Below, piece after piece: positions 40,321-50,778 of a DNA stretch of 64,000 bases. The stretch is from Chlorobiaceae bacterium. GTDB lineage: Bacteria > Bacteroidota > Chlorobiia > Chlorobiales > Chlorobiaceae. Where the stretch lies: assembly GCA_012972835.1 (NCBI GenBank), contig JABDHK010000004.1, forward strand, positions 1 to 64,000, read 5' to 3'. Made by a program: the position numbers and the translations under genes. Each line of letters opens with the position of its first letter. The stretch's first letter is position 1. The notes under the pieces are model-generated. The model worked only from the letters and a program-made list of their open reading frames with translations. It was not told the DNA's origin and made no database searches.

Positions 40321-41130
40321 TCAGGAGAGCACCATACGCTCCATAAGAATGGCAGCTGATACGGAGGCATTCAGTGATTCTACGCAAACATTTTTTCCGC
40401 CATGCGGTATCCTGACAAACAGATCGGAAAGCGCTCTAACTGCTGCACTGACACCATTGGCTTCGTTACCAATCACCAGTACCTGCTTTTCAGGCCAGGC
40501 ACTGAACTCCCTGAAATCCTTCCCATCAAGCGATGCAGAGATAATAGAATAACCAATTGTCTGAACTCTCCGGAGTTCTTCGGCAAGGTGTTCGACCCCG
40601 TAATGGTGAATGCCATAAATGCTTCCGGCACATGAGCGAACCACTTTTGGATTATACCTGTCAGTTGTCCCGGCACTGCATATCATTGAGTCAGCACCAA
40701 ACCATACCGCGGTTCTGAGAATCGTTCCCACATTGCCTGGATCCTGGAGATCATCGAGCGCAACAATAAATGATTTCGCCGGTTTTCCGCAACTGGTTTC
40801 AGCGGCATGTGCAGTTCGGGAGTGCTGACGGAAAACGCCAAAAATCCCTTGCGGGGTTGAAGTACCGGAAAGCAGGGAACACTCCCTGTCACTAATGGAA
40901 AAGAGCTTTCCTTTATAAAGTTTGGCAAAACCATCACTCTCCAACTCACCCTCCCTTATAAGAAGCGCAACAAGCATCTCCTTATCCGGCATGTTCTGAC
41001 ATAGCTCCCTGACTGTACGGAGACCTTCAGCAAGAAAAAGCCCTTCTGAATCCCTAAACTTTTTCTGATGAAGTTTTACATAGTGCTTGACCTTAGCCTT
41101 GCTTAAAGCAGGTATGTCAAGCGAGGTCAT
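40321..41130 (-). CDS. TrmH/SpoU-family RNA 2'-O-methyltransferase
   Basis: A 269-residue SPOUT methyltransferase. The N-terminal substrate-binding part contains HQKKFRDSEGLFLAEGLRTV. The SPOUT motifs are LDDLQDPGNVGTILRTAVWF (motif 1), VLVIGNEANGVSA (motif 2) and VRIPHGGKNVCVESLNASVS (motif 3). Which rRNA or tRNA ribose is methylated is not clear. It overlaps the upstream membrane protein gene by four bases. Confidence 0.9.
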   Translation of the reverse strand: MTSLDIPALSKAKVKHYVKLHQKKFRDSEGLFLAEGLRTVRELCQNMPDKEMLVALLIREGELESDGFAKLYKGKLFSISDRECSLLSGTSTPQGIFGVFRQHSRTAHAAETSCGKPAKSFIVALDDLQDPGNVGTILRTAVWFGADSMICSAGTTDRYNPKVVRSCAGSIYGIHHYGVEHLAEELRRVQTIGYSIISASLDGKDFREFSAWPEKQVLVIGNEANGVSAAVRALSDLFVRIPHGGKNVCVESLNASVSAAILMERMVLS

Positions 41131-41933
41131 GAAGAGGCTCCCGGTTTATTGAGCTTTGAAAACACCGCTTTCGGATCATGAGAAAAATCCGCTGGCATAG
41201 CACCGGTTCCCCTGGAAAGCGCAACACTGTCAAGTTCAACGGAAAAGCCATTGTCTGCACTCTCCGACTCCTCATCCGCAACATTCATACAGCGCTGGAT
41301 ATACTCATCGAAACTTTCCCTATCCATTGAATGTCCCTCAAGGACACATTTCTCCTCCCTGTCGCTTTCGCATGCTTTTGAGTTGCCATTGGTCATGAGC
41401 GTAATTTTAAGAATCACCTCCTCGCGAGAAACATCGCCGAAACCCACTTTTTTCACAAGCCGGTCGAAAGATGCATCATCAATTTTTTCAATCATCTGCA
41501 GCAGCTCCCCAAGCCCGCCATACATCTCGGCATGAACCCTGATGGCCTCTTCAATGGATGCCGTGACCGGCAATACCGGTTCTTCTCTGCCTGCAGAATG
41601 CGCTAAAGAGGGCTTCTGGGGGTTCCATTTACCACGATTCAAAGCCTTTCCTCCAAGAAACTCCTCATCAACATCATACTCTTTGAGCCTATCCTGCATG
41701 ATATCGGTTTTCTTCTCTTTTGCACGTCGCATCGAAACCGAGTCAATATCATTAGCACGCTCCGCAAAAAGAAATCGTACAACAAAAGCAATGCCTATCA
41801 GGGCTGCCACAACTATAAAGCAGAGAAGAATCAGCTCAAGCCTAAGCCCGAAGAGCACAACAACCAGCACTTCAGCTGCAATAAGCCCTGAAAAAAGAGC
41901 CAGCAGAAGCTTCAGAAAAATACGTTCATTCAT
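41127..41933 (-). CDS. Membrane-anchored protein of unknown function
   Basis: A 268-residue protein with two N-terminal transmembrane helices (about 7-30 and 33-53) and a long acidic, low-complexity cytoplasmic region. The segment PVTASIEEAIRVHAEMYGGLGEL and then DDASFDRLVKKVGFGDVSRE look folded. No family recognised. Coupled by a four-base overlap to the TrmH gene downstream. Confidence 0.6.
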   Translation of the reverse strand: MNERIFLKLLLALFSGLIAAEVLVVVLFGLRLELILLCFIVVAALIGIAFVVRFLFAERANDIDSVSMRRAKEKKTDIMQDRLKEYDVDEEFLGGKALNRGKWNPQKPSLAHSAGREEPVLPVTASIEEAIRVHAEMYGGLGELLQMIEKIDDASFDRLVKKVGFGDVSREEVILKITLMTNGNSKACESDREEKCVLEGHSMDRESFDEYIQRCMNVADEESESADNGFSVELDSVALSRGTGAMPADFSHDPKAVFSKLNKPGASS

Positions 41934-42071
41934 TGATTTTATCTCTTCTTGTTATACCGTTATGTGCCACCCCTCGTTGAGAACTCACCGAATTTAAGTG
42001 TTCTTGTACAAATAATAGCAGAGGGATTTCACTGGAATTCTAACTCCAAAAAATTAATTACCGGGAATTCG

Positions 42072-43472
42072 TCAGGTAAGCGCGGTTGTGTCGTTGACTA
42101 TCCGTTCAAGTTGATTGACCAGATAAAAGGGAATGTTAATAAGCCTGAACGCTTTTTGCTCCATGTTCGCTTTTGCTGTCAGTTCATGAACGGAAGGTTT
42201 GGCTGAACTGATTCTGATGGCTTCGCTGCACTGTTTTTTTACAACATAGGAGTGCAGCGATTTTATGGTGCCGCCGGTACCTGATTTCACTTCTACCGGA
42301 TAGATCCTGTTGCCACTCTCGTAGAGAAAATCAATTTCAGCCTGACCTTCGGATTTCGGGGGTTGCCAGTAGTATAACGCAGGGTTTATGTAACCGGCTT
42401 TCGATGAGAGCAGTTGCTGCCCCACAAACTGCTCCGCGATGATGCCGCGATTGGCAAGTTCCAATGGTGAACTCATGATGCTCTGTGCGGGAATGCCCTG
42501 CGCTGCCAGAAGCAAGCCGATATCAATAAATATAAATTTGCTGATCCTGATTTTTGTATCGCCACCAAGAGGGATGGTGTCAGCACCGGAGTGTACAACA
42601 CGATAAAATAATCGCGCTTCAAGAAATCGTTTGAGAGCATCGTTCAACTGGCGATTGTTGCCACTGGTGTTGAGCGCAATTTCATTGGCCTGTTTATGGG
42701 AGAACTGCAGCCCGATCTGACTGATAATACCGTTAAAAAATGCGTTGAGTTTCAGTGCGGTTTGTAAACCGGTATACTTTGAAAAGTCATCTTTGTATGC
42801 CTGAAGAAGCTCTGTTTGATATTTTACTATTTCAACATGATTACCATGAGTCTCAATGGCAGTCTGAACACAATAGGGCATCCCGCCTGTCAGGGTGTAG
42901 CGCCGCACCTGAGCCATCAGATCCTCATGAACAGTGTCAGGGATCAGGTGCATGGCATTGAGCGTGAGCTTCTCAATGGCACCGATAGCTTTCAACTCTC
43001 CGGTGGCCACAAGGAATTCTTCGAATGTCAGCGGACCCATAAAATATTGCTCAAGACGTCCAACAGGAGTCGGGAGCTTATAGTCATGGAGTACCTGATC
43101 CAGTAAAGAACCGGTTAAAACAACAGCAAGGCCTGGCATATCCTCCCAAAAATATCGCAAACACGAATAGGCTGATGGTGTTGCCTGTGCTTCATCCAGA
43201 AAGAGAATTGCTGTGCTCTCACGACTGAAGGGTTTCCCTGAGATCAGCGAAAAATTAAACAGCAACTCTTCGAGCTTGTAGCTCCTGAATAAGGGTTCAA
43301 GGCCGGTATGACGCTCAAGATTAATTTCAATAATCTCAACAGAGAGTTGGCTAGCAGCAAGCCGGACAGCAGTAGTTTTACCCACCTGCCGGGCACCGCG
43401 TATAACCAGCGGCTTGCGCTTGCTCCGGTTGTACCAGGATTTTATCTCTTCTACAGCGCGTCGGTTAAACAT
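42072..43472 (-). CDS. AAA ATPase with DUF4143 domain
   Basis: About 466 residues from ATG 43472, preceded by GAGAGAGA; a GTG at 43511 is the alternative. VIRGARQVGKTTAVRLAASQ is Walker A, TAILFLDEAQATPSAYSCLR is Walker B, and the C-terminal DUF4143 region ends in a PD-(D/E)XK-like core (EIDFLYESGNRIYPVEVKSG). Such ATPases are common stand-alone accessory genes of unknown function, often mobile. No partner is adjacent. Confidence 0.88.
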   Translation of the reverse strand: MFNRRAVEEIKSWYNRSKRKPLVIRGARQVGKTTAVRLAASQLSVEIIEINLERHTGLEPLFRSYKLEELLFNFSLISGKPFSRESTAILFLDEAQATPSAYSCLRYFWEDMPGLAVVLTGSLLDQVLHDYKLPTPVGRLEQYFMGPLTFEEFLVATGELKAIGAIEKLTLNAMHLIPDTVHEDLMAQVRRYTLTGGMPYCVQTAIETHGNHVEIVKYQTELLQAYKDDFSKYTGLQTALKLNAFFNGIISQIGLQFSHKQANEIALNTSGNNRQLNDALKRFLEARLFYRVVHSGADTIPLGGDTKIRISKFIFIDIGLLLAAQGIPAQSIMSSPLELANRGIIAEQFVGQQLLSSKAGYINPALYYWQPPKSEGQAEIDFLYESGNRIYPVEVKSGTGGTIKSLHSYVVKKQCSEAIRISSAKPSVHELTAKANMEQKAFRLINIPFYLVNQLERIVNDTTALT

Positions 43473-43668
43473 TCTCTCTCTCAAAATCCGGCTTAGTTTT
43501 TTATTCACCACCAGTAATCTACCACTATTATTCTTTATTTGTTAATAAATGTGCCATCTTAATACAGGAATTGAATAATGATGGATGATCAGCGCACAGT
43601 GGGCAAACTTGCCAAAACAGAATACGAGAATATCTGAGAGATTGTTATTGTACAGAAAATGTTAATGA

Positions 43669-44916
43669 ATGGACATGCAGGAAAAATCTGTTGAACTCAT
43701 TGCACCTGCAGGGGACTTAACCTCTTTGCAAACCGCACTGAATGCCGGGGCGGATGCCGTTTATTTTGGAGCCGAAGGGTATAACATGCGCGCTGGAAGC
43801 AGCAACTTTACCATTACGGAGTTCCCCGCCCTCAAAGCGCTCTGCACTGAGTTCAACGCCAAAGGCTACCTGGCACTGAACACCATTATCTATGACGGCG
43901 AACTGAAAAAGATGAAACAAACCGTTGCAGCGGCTAAATCAGCAGGCTTTGATGCGGTGATATGCTCGGACATGGCGGTTATTGAAGCCTGCCGGAAAGC
44001 CGGTATGCCATTCCATGTTTCAACACAGGCTTCGGTCAGCAACTACAGCTCAGTAAGGTTCTATGCCTCTCTCGGAGCAAAAATGATAGTGCTGGCCCGG
44101 GAACTCACCCTTGAACAGGTTCGCCATATTACCGCAAAAATAAAGGCTGACGGGCTTGACGTGCGCATTGAATGCTTTGTTCACGGGGCGATGTGCGTCG
44201 CTGTTTCGGGGCGCTGCTTTATGTCGCAGGAGGTTTTCGGACGTTCGGCTAACCGCGGGCAGTGCGTTCAACCCTGTCGTCGGCAGTACCTCATTACCGA
44301 TCCGGAGGAGAACGAAGAGCTTGAAATTGGTACCGATTATGTGATGAGCCCCAAAGACCTCTGCACCATCGAATTTCTTGACGTTCTTATCGATGCCGGA
44401 ATCAGTGGCTTCAAAATCGAAGGAAGAAGCCGCAGCCCGGAATATGTCCAAACCGTCACGGCGACCTATCGCACAGCAATCAACTTCTGCAAAGAGCACC
44501 GCAGCGAGCCGGAATTCAGAACTCAGTACAACAATCTCACCCACAGGCTGAAAAAAGAGCTTGCCCTTGTCTATAACCGCGGATTTTCAGAAGGGTTTTA
44601 TTTTGGAAAACCATTTGAGGCATGGACGCGTGAGTATGGCTCAATGGCAGAAGAAAAAAAAATATTTATCGGAGACGTAAAAAAATATTATCCGAAAGCA
44701 GAGGTTGCTGAAATCCTCATCTGTGCCCGCGGTCTCAAGAGTGGCGACAAGCTCTCAATTCTGGGAGCTAAAACAGGAACAGTAACTGTGATGGCCGAAA
44801 CTTTTTTTGCCAATGATATGCCAGCCACATCTGCCGAAAAAGGTGACAACGTCACCATCAAGTGCACAAAGGTCAGAAAAAATGACAAGGTTTATGTGCT
44901 TGAAAAAAGGGTGTGA
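43669..44916 (+). CDS. U32-family peptidase-like tRNA hydroxylation protein (TrhP/YegQ-like)
   Basis: A 415-residue U32 protein. [20 protein letters not shown] and [14 protein letters not shown] open the TIM-barrel; the Cys-bearing [20 protein letters not shown] and VQPCRRQY match U32 signatures; [20 protein letters not shown] follows. A C-terminal beta domain (about 330-415) is present as in YegQ. Family members act in prephenate-dependent 5-hydroxyuridine formation at tRNA U34. Specific identity inferred from length and motifs. Confidence 0.8.
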   Translation: MDMQEKSVELIAPAGDLTSLQTALNAGADAVYFGAEGYNMRAGSSNFTITEFPALKALCTEFNAKGYLALNTIIYDGELKKMKQTVAAAKSAGFDAVICSDMAVIEACRKAGMPFHVSTQASVSNYSSVRFYASLGAKMIVLARELTLEQVRHITAKIKADGLDVRIECFVHGAMCVAVSGRCFMSQEVFGRSANRGQCVQPCRRQYLITDPEENEELEIGTDYVMSPKDLCTIEFLDVLIDAGISGFKIEGRSRSPEYVQTVTATYRTAINFCKEHRSEPEFRTQYNNLTHRLKKELALVYNRGFSEGFYFGKPFEAWTREYGSMAEEKKIFIGDVKKYYPKAEVAEILICARGLKSGDKLSILGAKTGTVTVMAETFFANDMPATSAEKGDNVTIKCTKVRKNDKVYVLEKRV

Positions 44917-44933
44917 AATACACTGTTTTTTTC
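44909..44933 (+). terminator. Possible weak terminator
   Basis: GGTGT-GAAAT-ACACT followed by seven T at the end of the U32 gene. The stem is only four to five base pairs, so termination would be weak; the next operon starts about 100 bases on. Confidence 0.3.
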
Positions 44934-45025
44934 TTCCATAGAGGTTTTGTGTACCTTTCAGGAAAACTATCTGCAACTGTTACCGAACTCTTTCTTTAGA
45001 ACCAAAGGGAAAGGAGTATGGCGCG

Positions 45026-46105
45026 ATGATATACAAAGTTATTTCAAAAGCTGAGTTCAAAAGATTTATCGATGCCCTTGTCAGGAATAACAGCTCTTTC
45101 GGGCCGCGCCAAGTTGATTCTGACTTCCGGGGAAAAGCACTCTACCAGTTTCTGCCTGTAGCATCATTTGATGACATTGCTTTAGACTACACCGCTACGT
45201 CATCATCGGCCAAACATTTTTTTCTTCCTTTCCGCGAGGAGTTATCGCGTTTTATCTTTCACGATGAAGATTGGGAGCAGCAGATAACCTACGATGCAAA
45301 CCCGATTGTTCTTATTGGTCTGAGGCCATGCGATATCAGCGCACTGAACATTCTCGACGATGTTTTGCTCAACGGGCACTACCCCTCCCCCTATTATCTT
45401 GCAAAACGCAAGAACACCTTTGTCATCGGCATGGATCATCTGCCGCTACCCGACTGTTTCTGCAAGTCCATGAATCATCATATTGTCTCAAGCGGCTTCA
45501 ATCTCTTCTGTTCTGATATCGGCGAAGAGTACTACCTCTCCATAAACTCATCGAAAGCCTTCAATTTTCTTAAGGAGTTTGATACCCGTGATCCTCTTGA
45601 TGAAGAGAACTGCCGACTCGCTGAACGGCGAAAACTTATCTCAAACAGCTTTCTTACTGAAATTGATGTCACCGGGTTGCCGAGTATTCTTGATATTGAG
45701 TTTGACTCCCCCGTCTGGGAAAAATGGGGAAACAAATGCCTAAACTGCGGCACCTGCGCTATGGTTTGTCCATCATGCTACTGCTACTCAGTCGAGGAGT
45801 CGATGGAAACTAATCTGAACGGCGCTGTACGTCAGAAAAAACTTTACTCGTGCAACCTGGTTGATTTTGCTGAAGTTGCTGGAGGACACAATTTCCGACC
45901 TAAAAATGGCGACCGCCTTAAGTACCGATACTACCATCAACACCGTGGATTTGCTGAAAATGACAACCAGCAGATCTGTGTTGGTTGCAACCGATGCGGA
46001 AGGGCATGCCTTTCCGATATAAATCCGAAAAATGTGATCAACGACCTTAGAATGGAGAAGGAATCATGCTTGACAAACGTTTTGTCATCCCCCTGCAGGA
46101 GATAA
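45026..46105 (+). CDS. NiFe hydrogenase/sulfhydrogenase beta subunit (iron-sulfur)
   Basis: A 359-residue subunit of the HydB/ShyB type. It has two cysteine-rich 4Fe-4S motifs: [19 protein letters not shown] near 239 and [20 protein letters not shown] near 317. It carries electrons between the flavin subunit and the NiFe dimer. It is the first gene of a four-gene operon; AAGGAG lies nine bases before the ATG. A three-codon frame (ATGGCGCGATGA, 45018-45029) overlaps this start. The 3' end overlaps the next gene by 40 bases, a long overlap. Confidence 0.9.
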   Translation: MIYKVISKAEFKRFIDALVRNNSSFGPRQVDSDFRGKALYQFLPVASFDDIALDYTATSSSAKHFFLPFREELSRFIFHDEDWEQQITYDANPIVLIGLRPCDISALNILDDVLLNGHYPSPYYLAKRKNTFVIGMDHLPLPDCFCKSMNHHIVSSGFNLFCSDIGEEYYLSINSSKAFNFLKEFDTRDPLDEENCRLAERRKLISNSFLTEIDVTGLPSILDIEFDSPVWEKWGNKCLNCGTCAMVCPSCYCYSVEESMETNLNGAVRQKKLYSCNLVDFAEVAGGHNFRPKNGDRLKYRYYHQHRGFAENDNQQICVGCNRCGRACLSDINPKNVINDLRMEKESCLTNVLSSPCRR

Positions 46106-46983
46106 ACCGGGAGGCTTTTGCCTCGTCAATTCCGGATTTCAACCACCGTTCGGAGATCATGAAAACCGACATGGGGTATAAATGCACCATCACCAATATT
46201 GTTCGCCTCACAGAACAGGAAAAACTTTTTCAGCTCCGCATTATCGACAATCGGGAACGGGATATTTTCAAGTTCAAGCCCGGTCAGTTTCTCATGCTTG
46301 AACTGCCCGGTTACGGTGAGGTTCCAATCTCGATTTCAAGTTCAAACAGCAACCATGAGTTTATTGAACTTTGTATCCGCAAAGCAGGCCACGTCACTTC
46401 CGCGCTCTTCACTGTTGACGAGGGATCGCATGTTGCCATAAGAGGGCCATTCGGATCATCATTTCCCATGGATGAAATGGCCGGACACAATGTTCTCCTG
46501 ATTGCAGGAGGACTTGGAGTTGCTCCACTGCGTGCACCGCTTTTCTGGATCAACGAACACCGAGACAGATTCCTCAATGTGCATTTGCTTTACGGTGTAA
46601 AAGAGCCATCTCAGTTGCTTTTCACCTATCAATTTGACGAATGGGAGCTAATCAACCATATCACATTGCATGCCATTGTGGAGCACCCTACTGGAGAATG
46701 GCAAGGAAAAAGCGGAATAATCACCGAACTTTTCGATGATATTTCCATCGATCCGGAAAATACCTATGCTGTGGTCTGTGGGCCACCAGTCATGTTCAAA
46801 TGTGTCTGCAACTATCTCGACAAGCTCGGCATTCCCATGAACCGCATGTTTGTCTCGCTTGAACGAAGGATGCACTGCGGCATGGGGAAATGCTGCCGCT
46901 GCATGGTTGGATCAACATTCACCTGTGTTGACGGTCCGGTATTTAATTACTGGTCTGTCATGAATCTCAAGGAAGCCATTTAG
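46066..46983 (+). CDS. NiFe hydrogenase/sulfhydrogenase gamma subunit (FAD/NAD(P)-binding)
   Basis: A 305-residue ferredoxin reductase-fold subunit of the HydG/ShyC type. The FAD region is [20 protein letters not shown], the NAD(P) loop is [29 protein letters not shown] follows, and the C-terminal 2Fe-2S cysteines are in [13 protein letters not shown]. The ATG at 46066 has a strong GGAGAAGG site, so the 40-base overlap with the beta gene is real. It links the enzyme to NAD(P)H. Confidence 0.92.
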   Translation: MLDKRFVIPLQEINREAFASSIPDFNHRSEIMKTDMGYKCTITNIVRLTEQEKLFQLRIIDNRERDIFKFKPGQFLMLELPGYGEVPISISSSNSNHEFIELCIRKAGHVTSALFTVDEGSHVAIRGPFGSSFPMDEMAGHNVLLIAGGLGVAPLRAPLFWINEHRDRFLNVHLLYGVKEPSQLLFTYQFDEWELINHITLHAIVEHPTGEWQGKSGIITELFDDISIDPENTYAVVCGPPVMFKCVCNYLDKLGIPMNRMFVSLERRMHCGMGKCCRCMVGSTFTCVDGPVFNYWSVMNLKEAI

Positions 46984-46993
46984 AAAGATCAGC

Positions 46994-47752
46994 ATGATGC
47001 ATAAGGGAACTACTTTTGAAAAGCTGAAAATCGCATCCTTTGATTTTACCTGCTGCGAAGGATGCCAACTGCAGCTTGCTAACAGAGAATCAACGCTTAC
47101 CGATTTTCTTGATCTGCTTGATATCAGAAATTTCAGGGAAATCTCCTCCGAACAGCACAATGATTACGATATCGCACTTATAGAGGGAAGTATCAGCCGG
47201 CCCGATGAGGTGGAACGACTTCAGGCAATACGACGCCAGGCAAAAACTCTTGTGGCATTCGGTACATGCGCCTGTTTCGGAGGAGTCAACAGCCTGAAAA
47301 ACAGGTTTTCACTCAATGAATTGGCAGTTGAAGTCTATCCGGGCATGGAGGTAGAAACCGGTCTTGTAAAAAAGATCAGCGAAGTTGTCAAGGTTGACCT
47401 CTCCATACCCGGATGCCCTGTAAACAAGGAAGAGGTAGAACGCATCGTGGTAAGCCTGGTTACCGGTTCGCAGGTAACACTCCCTAAGTACCCTGTATGC
47501 ATTGAATGCAAGGCACAGATCAATACCTGCCTGTTTGATCTTGGCGAAATCTGTCTCGGCCCGATCACCCGTGCCGGATGCAATGCGGTATGCACAACAG
47601 GAAAAACTCCCTGTCTTGGATGCCGTGGCCCGGCAGAGGAGATCAACATGGCGGCCTTTCTTGAACTGGTCAAAGAGAGAGGGCTCAGCGAGAATGACCT
47701 GCGGGAAAAACTGGCTTTTTATAACGCCTTTGAAGGACTCTACCAGCCATGA
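46994..47752 (+). CDS. NiFe hydrogenase/sulfhydrogenase delta (small) subunit
   Basis: A 252-residue small subunit. It binds the proximal cluster with [18 protein letters not shown] near the N-terminus, [11 protein letters not shown] and [15 protein letters not shown]. The extra clusters use [20 protein letters not shown] and GKTPCLGC. No Tat signal, so the enzyme is cytoplasmic, as expected for group 3b. Overlaps the large subunit gene by four bases. Confidence 0.93.
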   Translation: MMHKGTTFEKLKIASFDFTCCEGCQLQLANRESTLTDFLDLLDIRNFREISSEQHNDYDIALIEGSISRPDEVERLQAIRRQAKTLVAFGTCACFGGVNSLKNRFSLNELAVEVYPGMEVETGLVKKISEVVKVDLSIPGCPVNKEEVERIVVSLVTGSQVTLPKYPVCIECKAQINTCLFDLGEICLGPITRAGCNAVCTTGKTPCLGCRGPAEEINMAAFLELVKERGLSENDLREKLAFYNAFEGLYQP

Positions 47753-49023
47753 AGCATGACTTCGCGCTTAATATCCATCACTTGCCAAGAGTTGAAGGAC
47801 ATGCCGACATCAAAATCACGGTCAGGAATGGCAAGCTTGTCGATGCCCGATGGGCTATTGTTGAAACACCGAGGTTTTTTGAGATTATGGTAAAAGGCAT
47901 GAGCGCTGAAAGAGTCCCCTTCCTTACATCAAGAATCTGTGGAATCTGCTCAATCAGTCACGCACTTGCAAGTATCAGGGCAATTGAACGGGCAATGAGC
48001 ATCGAGCCTCCTGCAGCAGCAGAAAAAACAAGGCTTTTGGCCATGCAAGGCGAAACTCTTCAAAGCCATGCACTGCATCTCTTTTTTCTTGTTGCCCCGG
48101 ATTTTACAGGTACGGGTAGTGTTCTACCAATGATTCACTCCCATCCCGATCTTGTCAGAGCAGGGCTACAGCTCAAGGAACTCGGCAACGAGATCAGCTC
48201 GGTGACAACAGGTCGCTGCACACATCCTGTTTCTCTTGTTGTCGGGGGGGTGAGCAAAGCTCCCGAAAAAGAGCAGCTCTTAAAACTGCGCGCAATGATC
48301 CTTGAAAGAAAACCAGCACTTGACACCGCATGCTCTTTTTTCCAATCGCTTGCCATTCCTGACTTCAAACGCGAGACAGAATTTATCTCACTGTTTAACG
48401 GATCAAGCTATCCGTCAATCGGCGGACGCCTTATTTCAACCGATGGTGTTAACCGGGATGAGAATGACTACCTTTCAATGACGAACGAGTACACCAGGGA
48501 TTATTCAACCTCAAAGTTCACCAAGCTCAGTCGAGAATCCTCTGTGGCGGGCGCATTGGCACGTTTCAACAACAACTACCTGCTGCTGCATCCGAAAGCA
48601 AAAGAGATGGCTGCAAGCTTCGGCTTCCAGCCGGTCTGTCACAATCCATTCATGAACAACATTGCCCAGCTTGTTGAGTCTCTCCATATTCTTGAGGATG
48701 CCGAAGAGCTGATAAATTCACTGCTCGACATGGATCTCCGGAATATAAAAACCACCTACACCACAAAAGCCGGTTCAGCAACCGGAGCAGTTGAAGCGCC
48801 ACGTGGAATTCTTTACCATCATATCGAAACTGATGCTGCGGGAAAAGTTGTCAAGGCAAACTGCATAATCCCCACCACACAAAATAACGGAAATATCCAC
48901 AACGACCTATGGGCCATTACTGAACAAGCGCTCAGAGAAGGAAAAAACGACAGGGAGATAGAGAAGCTCTGTGAAATGTTGGTGCGATCCTACGACCCAT
49001 GTATATCATGCTCGGTGCACTGA
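47749..49023 (+). CDS. NiFe hydrogenase/sulfhydrogenase alpha (large) subunit
   Basis: A 424-residue large subunit of the cytoplasmic bidirectional group 3b type (HydA/ShyA). The N-terminal NiFe ligands are in [15 protein letters not shown], and the C-terminal ligands in [11 protein letters not shown]. The protein ends exactly at that His: no C-terminal extension follows, although large subunits are usually made with a tail that a maturation protease removes. With the other three subunits it should oxidise or evolve hydrogen with NADP(H) and may reduce sulfur. No maturation genes are in the window. Confidence 0.93.
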   Translation: MKHDFALNIHHLPRVEGHADIKITVRNGKLVDARWAIVETPRFFEIMVKGMSAERVPFLTSRICGICSISHALASIRAIERAMSIEPPAAAEKTRLLAMQGETLQSHALHLFFLVAPDFTGTGSVLPMIHSHPDLVRAGLQLKELGNEISSVTTGRCTHPVSLVVGGVSKAPEKEQLLKLRAMILERKPALDTACSFFQSLAIPDFKRETEFISLFNGSSYPSIGGRLISTDGVNRDENDYLSMTNEYTRDYSTSKFTKLSRESSVAGALARFNNNYLLLHPKAKEMAASFGFQPVCHNPFMNNIAQLVESLHILEDAEELINSLLDMDLRNIKTTYTTKAGSATGAVEAPRGILYHHIETDAAGKVVKANCIIPTTQNNGNIHNDLWAITEQALREGKNDREIEKLCEMLVRSYDPCISCSVH

Positions 49024-49044
49024 ACATCCAATGTAGTGAAGAAA

Positions 49045-49070
49045 GCAGGAGAACCAGAGCGCTCTCCTGC
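49045..49070. terminator. Hairpin between convergent hydrogenase and FKBP genes
   Basis: GCAGGAGA and TCTCCTGC form a perfect eight-base stem with a ten-base loop, placed between two convergent genes. There is no T tract, so it may act as a weak bidirectional terminator or mRNA stabiliser. Confidence 0.5.
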
Positions 49071-49078
49071 CTCCCAAC

Positions 49079-49507
49079 TCAAAGAATCTCAACAAGCTCA
49101 ATCTCAAAGGTAAGATCCTGGCCTGCAAGCGGATGATTGGCATCAAGCGTTACCGCCGTATCGCTTATATCGACAACCATCACAATTGCCTGCTGGTCAT
49201 CGGCAAGCCCAACCTGAAGCTGTTGACCAAGTTCAAGTTCCATATCAGCTGGAAACCTCTCCCGATTCACCTCGGTAACCAGCTCCTCGCTATGAGCTCC
49301 GTAAGCCTCATCTGCAGGGATAACGGAAACCTTGATGTCCCCTATAGCCATATCAAGTACAGCAATATCAAATCCAGGTATAACCTGCCCACCACCTATT
49401 GTAAACTCCAACGGCTCACGGTCAGCCGAGGTATCGAAGATCGTACCATCATCAAGCGTTCCTGTATAATGAACCTTTACTGTATCCCCTTGTTTGGCTT
49501 GAGCCAT
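49079..49507 (-). CDS. FKBP-type peptidyl-prolyl isomerase, SlyD-like
   Basis: About 142 residues from ATG 49507, which has a GGAGG site. The frame stays open upstream to 49636, but that part lacks support. [20 protein letters not shown] and [20 protein letters not shown] are the FKBP core, and an inserted flap (about 70-120) as in SlyD follows, with the terminal FEIELVEIL. It lacks the His-rich tail of E. coli SlyD. SlyD helps nickel delivery to hydrogenase elsewhere; here it lies tail to tail with a NiFe hydrogenase operon, which may be chance. Confidence 0.9.
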   Translation of the reverse strand: MAQAKQGDTVKVHYTGTLDDGTIFDTSADREPLEFTIGGGQVIPGFDIAVLDMAIGDIKVSVIPADEAYGAHSEELVTEVNRERFPADMELELGQQLQVGLADDQQAIVMVVDISDTAVTLDANHPLAGQDLTFEIELVEIL

Positions 49508-49649
49508 GCATCCCTCCATTTTAACTGATCGAAACTGTTCCCTGTCTAACACCCTTATCCTTGCTATTCTCCTCTCTATCAAAAAGTGTCCGGCAAAGAT
49601 CAGAATAAGCAGCAAATTTATGAGAAAAAACAACAAAAATCACATTTTT

Positions 49650-50726
49650 TTATTCTTTATCCGCTACTCTCATCTGTTCCATCTCCATGGTCACTTTCGG
49701 CAACCATCCTGGATAATTGCGTTGGATAAACTCAATCAACTGTTCACGCACCAAACAACGCAACTCCCAGAGTTCCGGGGTGTTCGCCGCACTGACGAGT
49801 GCCCGCATCTCTACCGAGTTCTCGCTTGTATTGGTCACATGCATCTTGACAACCCTTTTGTCCCATAGCGGCGTTGAAGAGACAATCCGTTCCAGTTCCT
49901 GACGAAGAGTTTCGGGCTGAATAGTATAATCCATGTAGAGGAATACCGTCCCAAGAAGTTCGGAGGAAGTGCGGCTCCAATTCTGAAAAGGACGGTCAAT
50001 AAACCAGGAAATAGGAACAATCAGGCGACGCTGATCCCACAGCTGAACTACTACGTAGGTCAGGGTAATTTCCTCAATTCGTCCTCTCTCATTTTCAACA
50101 ACAACAACATCATCAATACTGATCGGCTGAGTAATGGCAATCTGGATACCGGCTATCAGTGTTGAAAGACTTTTTTGCGCGGCAAAACCAAGTATCACTC
50201 CGGCAATGCCTGCAGAAGCAAGAATGCTCAATCCGACCTGACGAACTGTATCAAAGCTCATCAGAATACCCGAGATAGCCACAAGCACAAGAATGACGTT
50301 CATGATCTTGCGGGCAAGACTGATATGCGTTGCAATTCGTCTTGCGGCCTCGTTTTCCCTGACTTTAAGTGTATAGCGCGGCAAAATAAACTGCTCAAAC
50401 AACAGAAAGAGCCGCATCATGAACCATGTTATCCCGGTAATGGAAATGATGAGGAGCGTGTGATGAAGAACATCCCTTGTAACCGCAGTGAGAGGCACAT
50501 AGTATAGCAGCAGGGGGAGGGCAATAAGGGAGACAAGCAGCCGGAAAGGCCAGATCATTAACTCATACTGAACGTTAATTTCCTTGATCGATGAGCGGAT
50601 GACCTTGATGACTCCTTTGAACAGCGCATTTGCACCAACATAAAAAAAAATGGTAGCCAGTACAATGACAGCAGGTATCAGGAACGTGGCCTGAAGATAG
50701 CTCCAAAATGTAACAACCTTCTCCAT
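49650..50726 (-). CDS. MscS-family mechanosensitive channel
   Basis: About 358 residues from ATG 50726 (AAGGGG site). Four to five transmembrane helices (about 10-30, 50-75, 80-105, 135-160, 165-185) lead into the pore helix ILASAGIAGVILGFAAQKSL and the MscS beta domain with QPISIDDVVVVENERGRIEE and LIVPISWFIDRPFQNWSR. Releases solutes on osmotic downshock. The 3' end of the neighbouring flavoprotein gene (50779) lies 52 bases before this start. Confidence 0.9.
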   Translation of the reverse strand: MEKVVTFWSYLQATFLIPAVIVLATIFFYVGANALFKGVIKVIRSSIKEINVQYELMIWPFRLLVSLIALPLLLYYVPLTAVTRDVLHHTLLIISITGITWFMMRLFLLFEQFILPRYTLKVRENEAARRIATHISLARKIMNVILVLVAISGILMSFDTVRQVGLSILASAGIAGVILGFAAQKSLSTLIAGIQIAITQPISIDDVVVVENERGRIEEITLTYVVVQLWDQRRLIVPISWFIDRPFQNWSRTSSELLGTVFLYMDYTIQPETLRQELERIVSSTPLWDKRVVKMHVTNTSENSVEMRALVSAANTPELWELRCLVREQLIEFIQRNYPGWLPKVTMEMEQMRVADKE

Positions 50727-50778
50727 ACACAGCCCCTTAAGGTTGCCCTGGACAGAATTGCCCAGGATTTCTGATATC

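Noticed and set aside
43577-43637. Short frame MMDDQRTVGKLAKTEYENI upstream of the U32 gene
   Set aside because: Only about 19 codons, no ribosome binding site, no similarity that I recognise.
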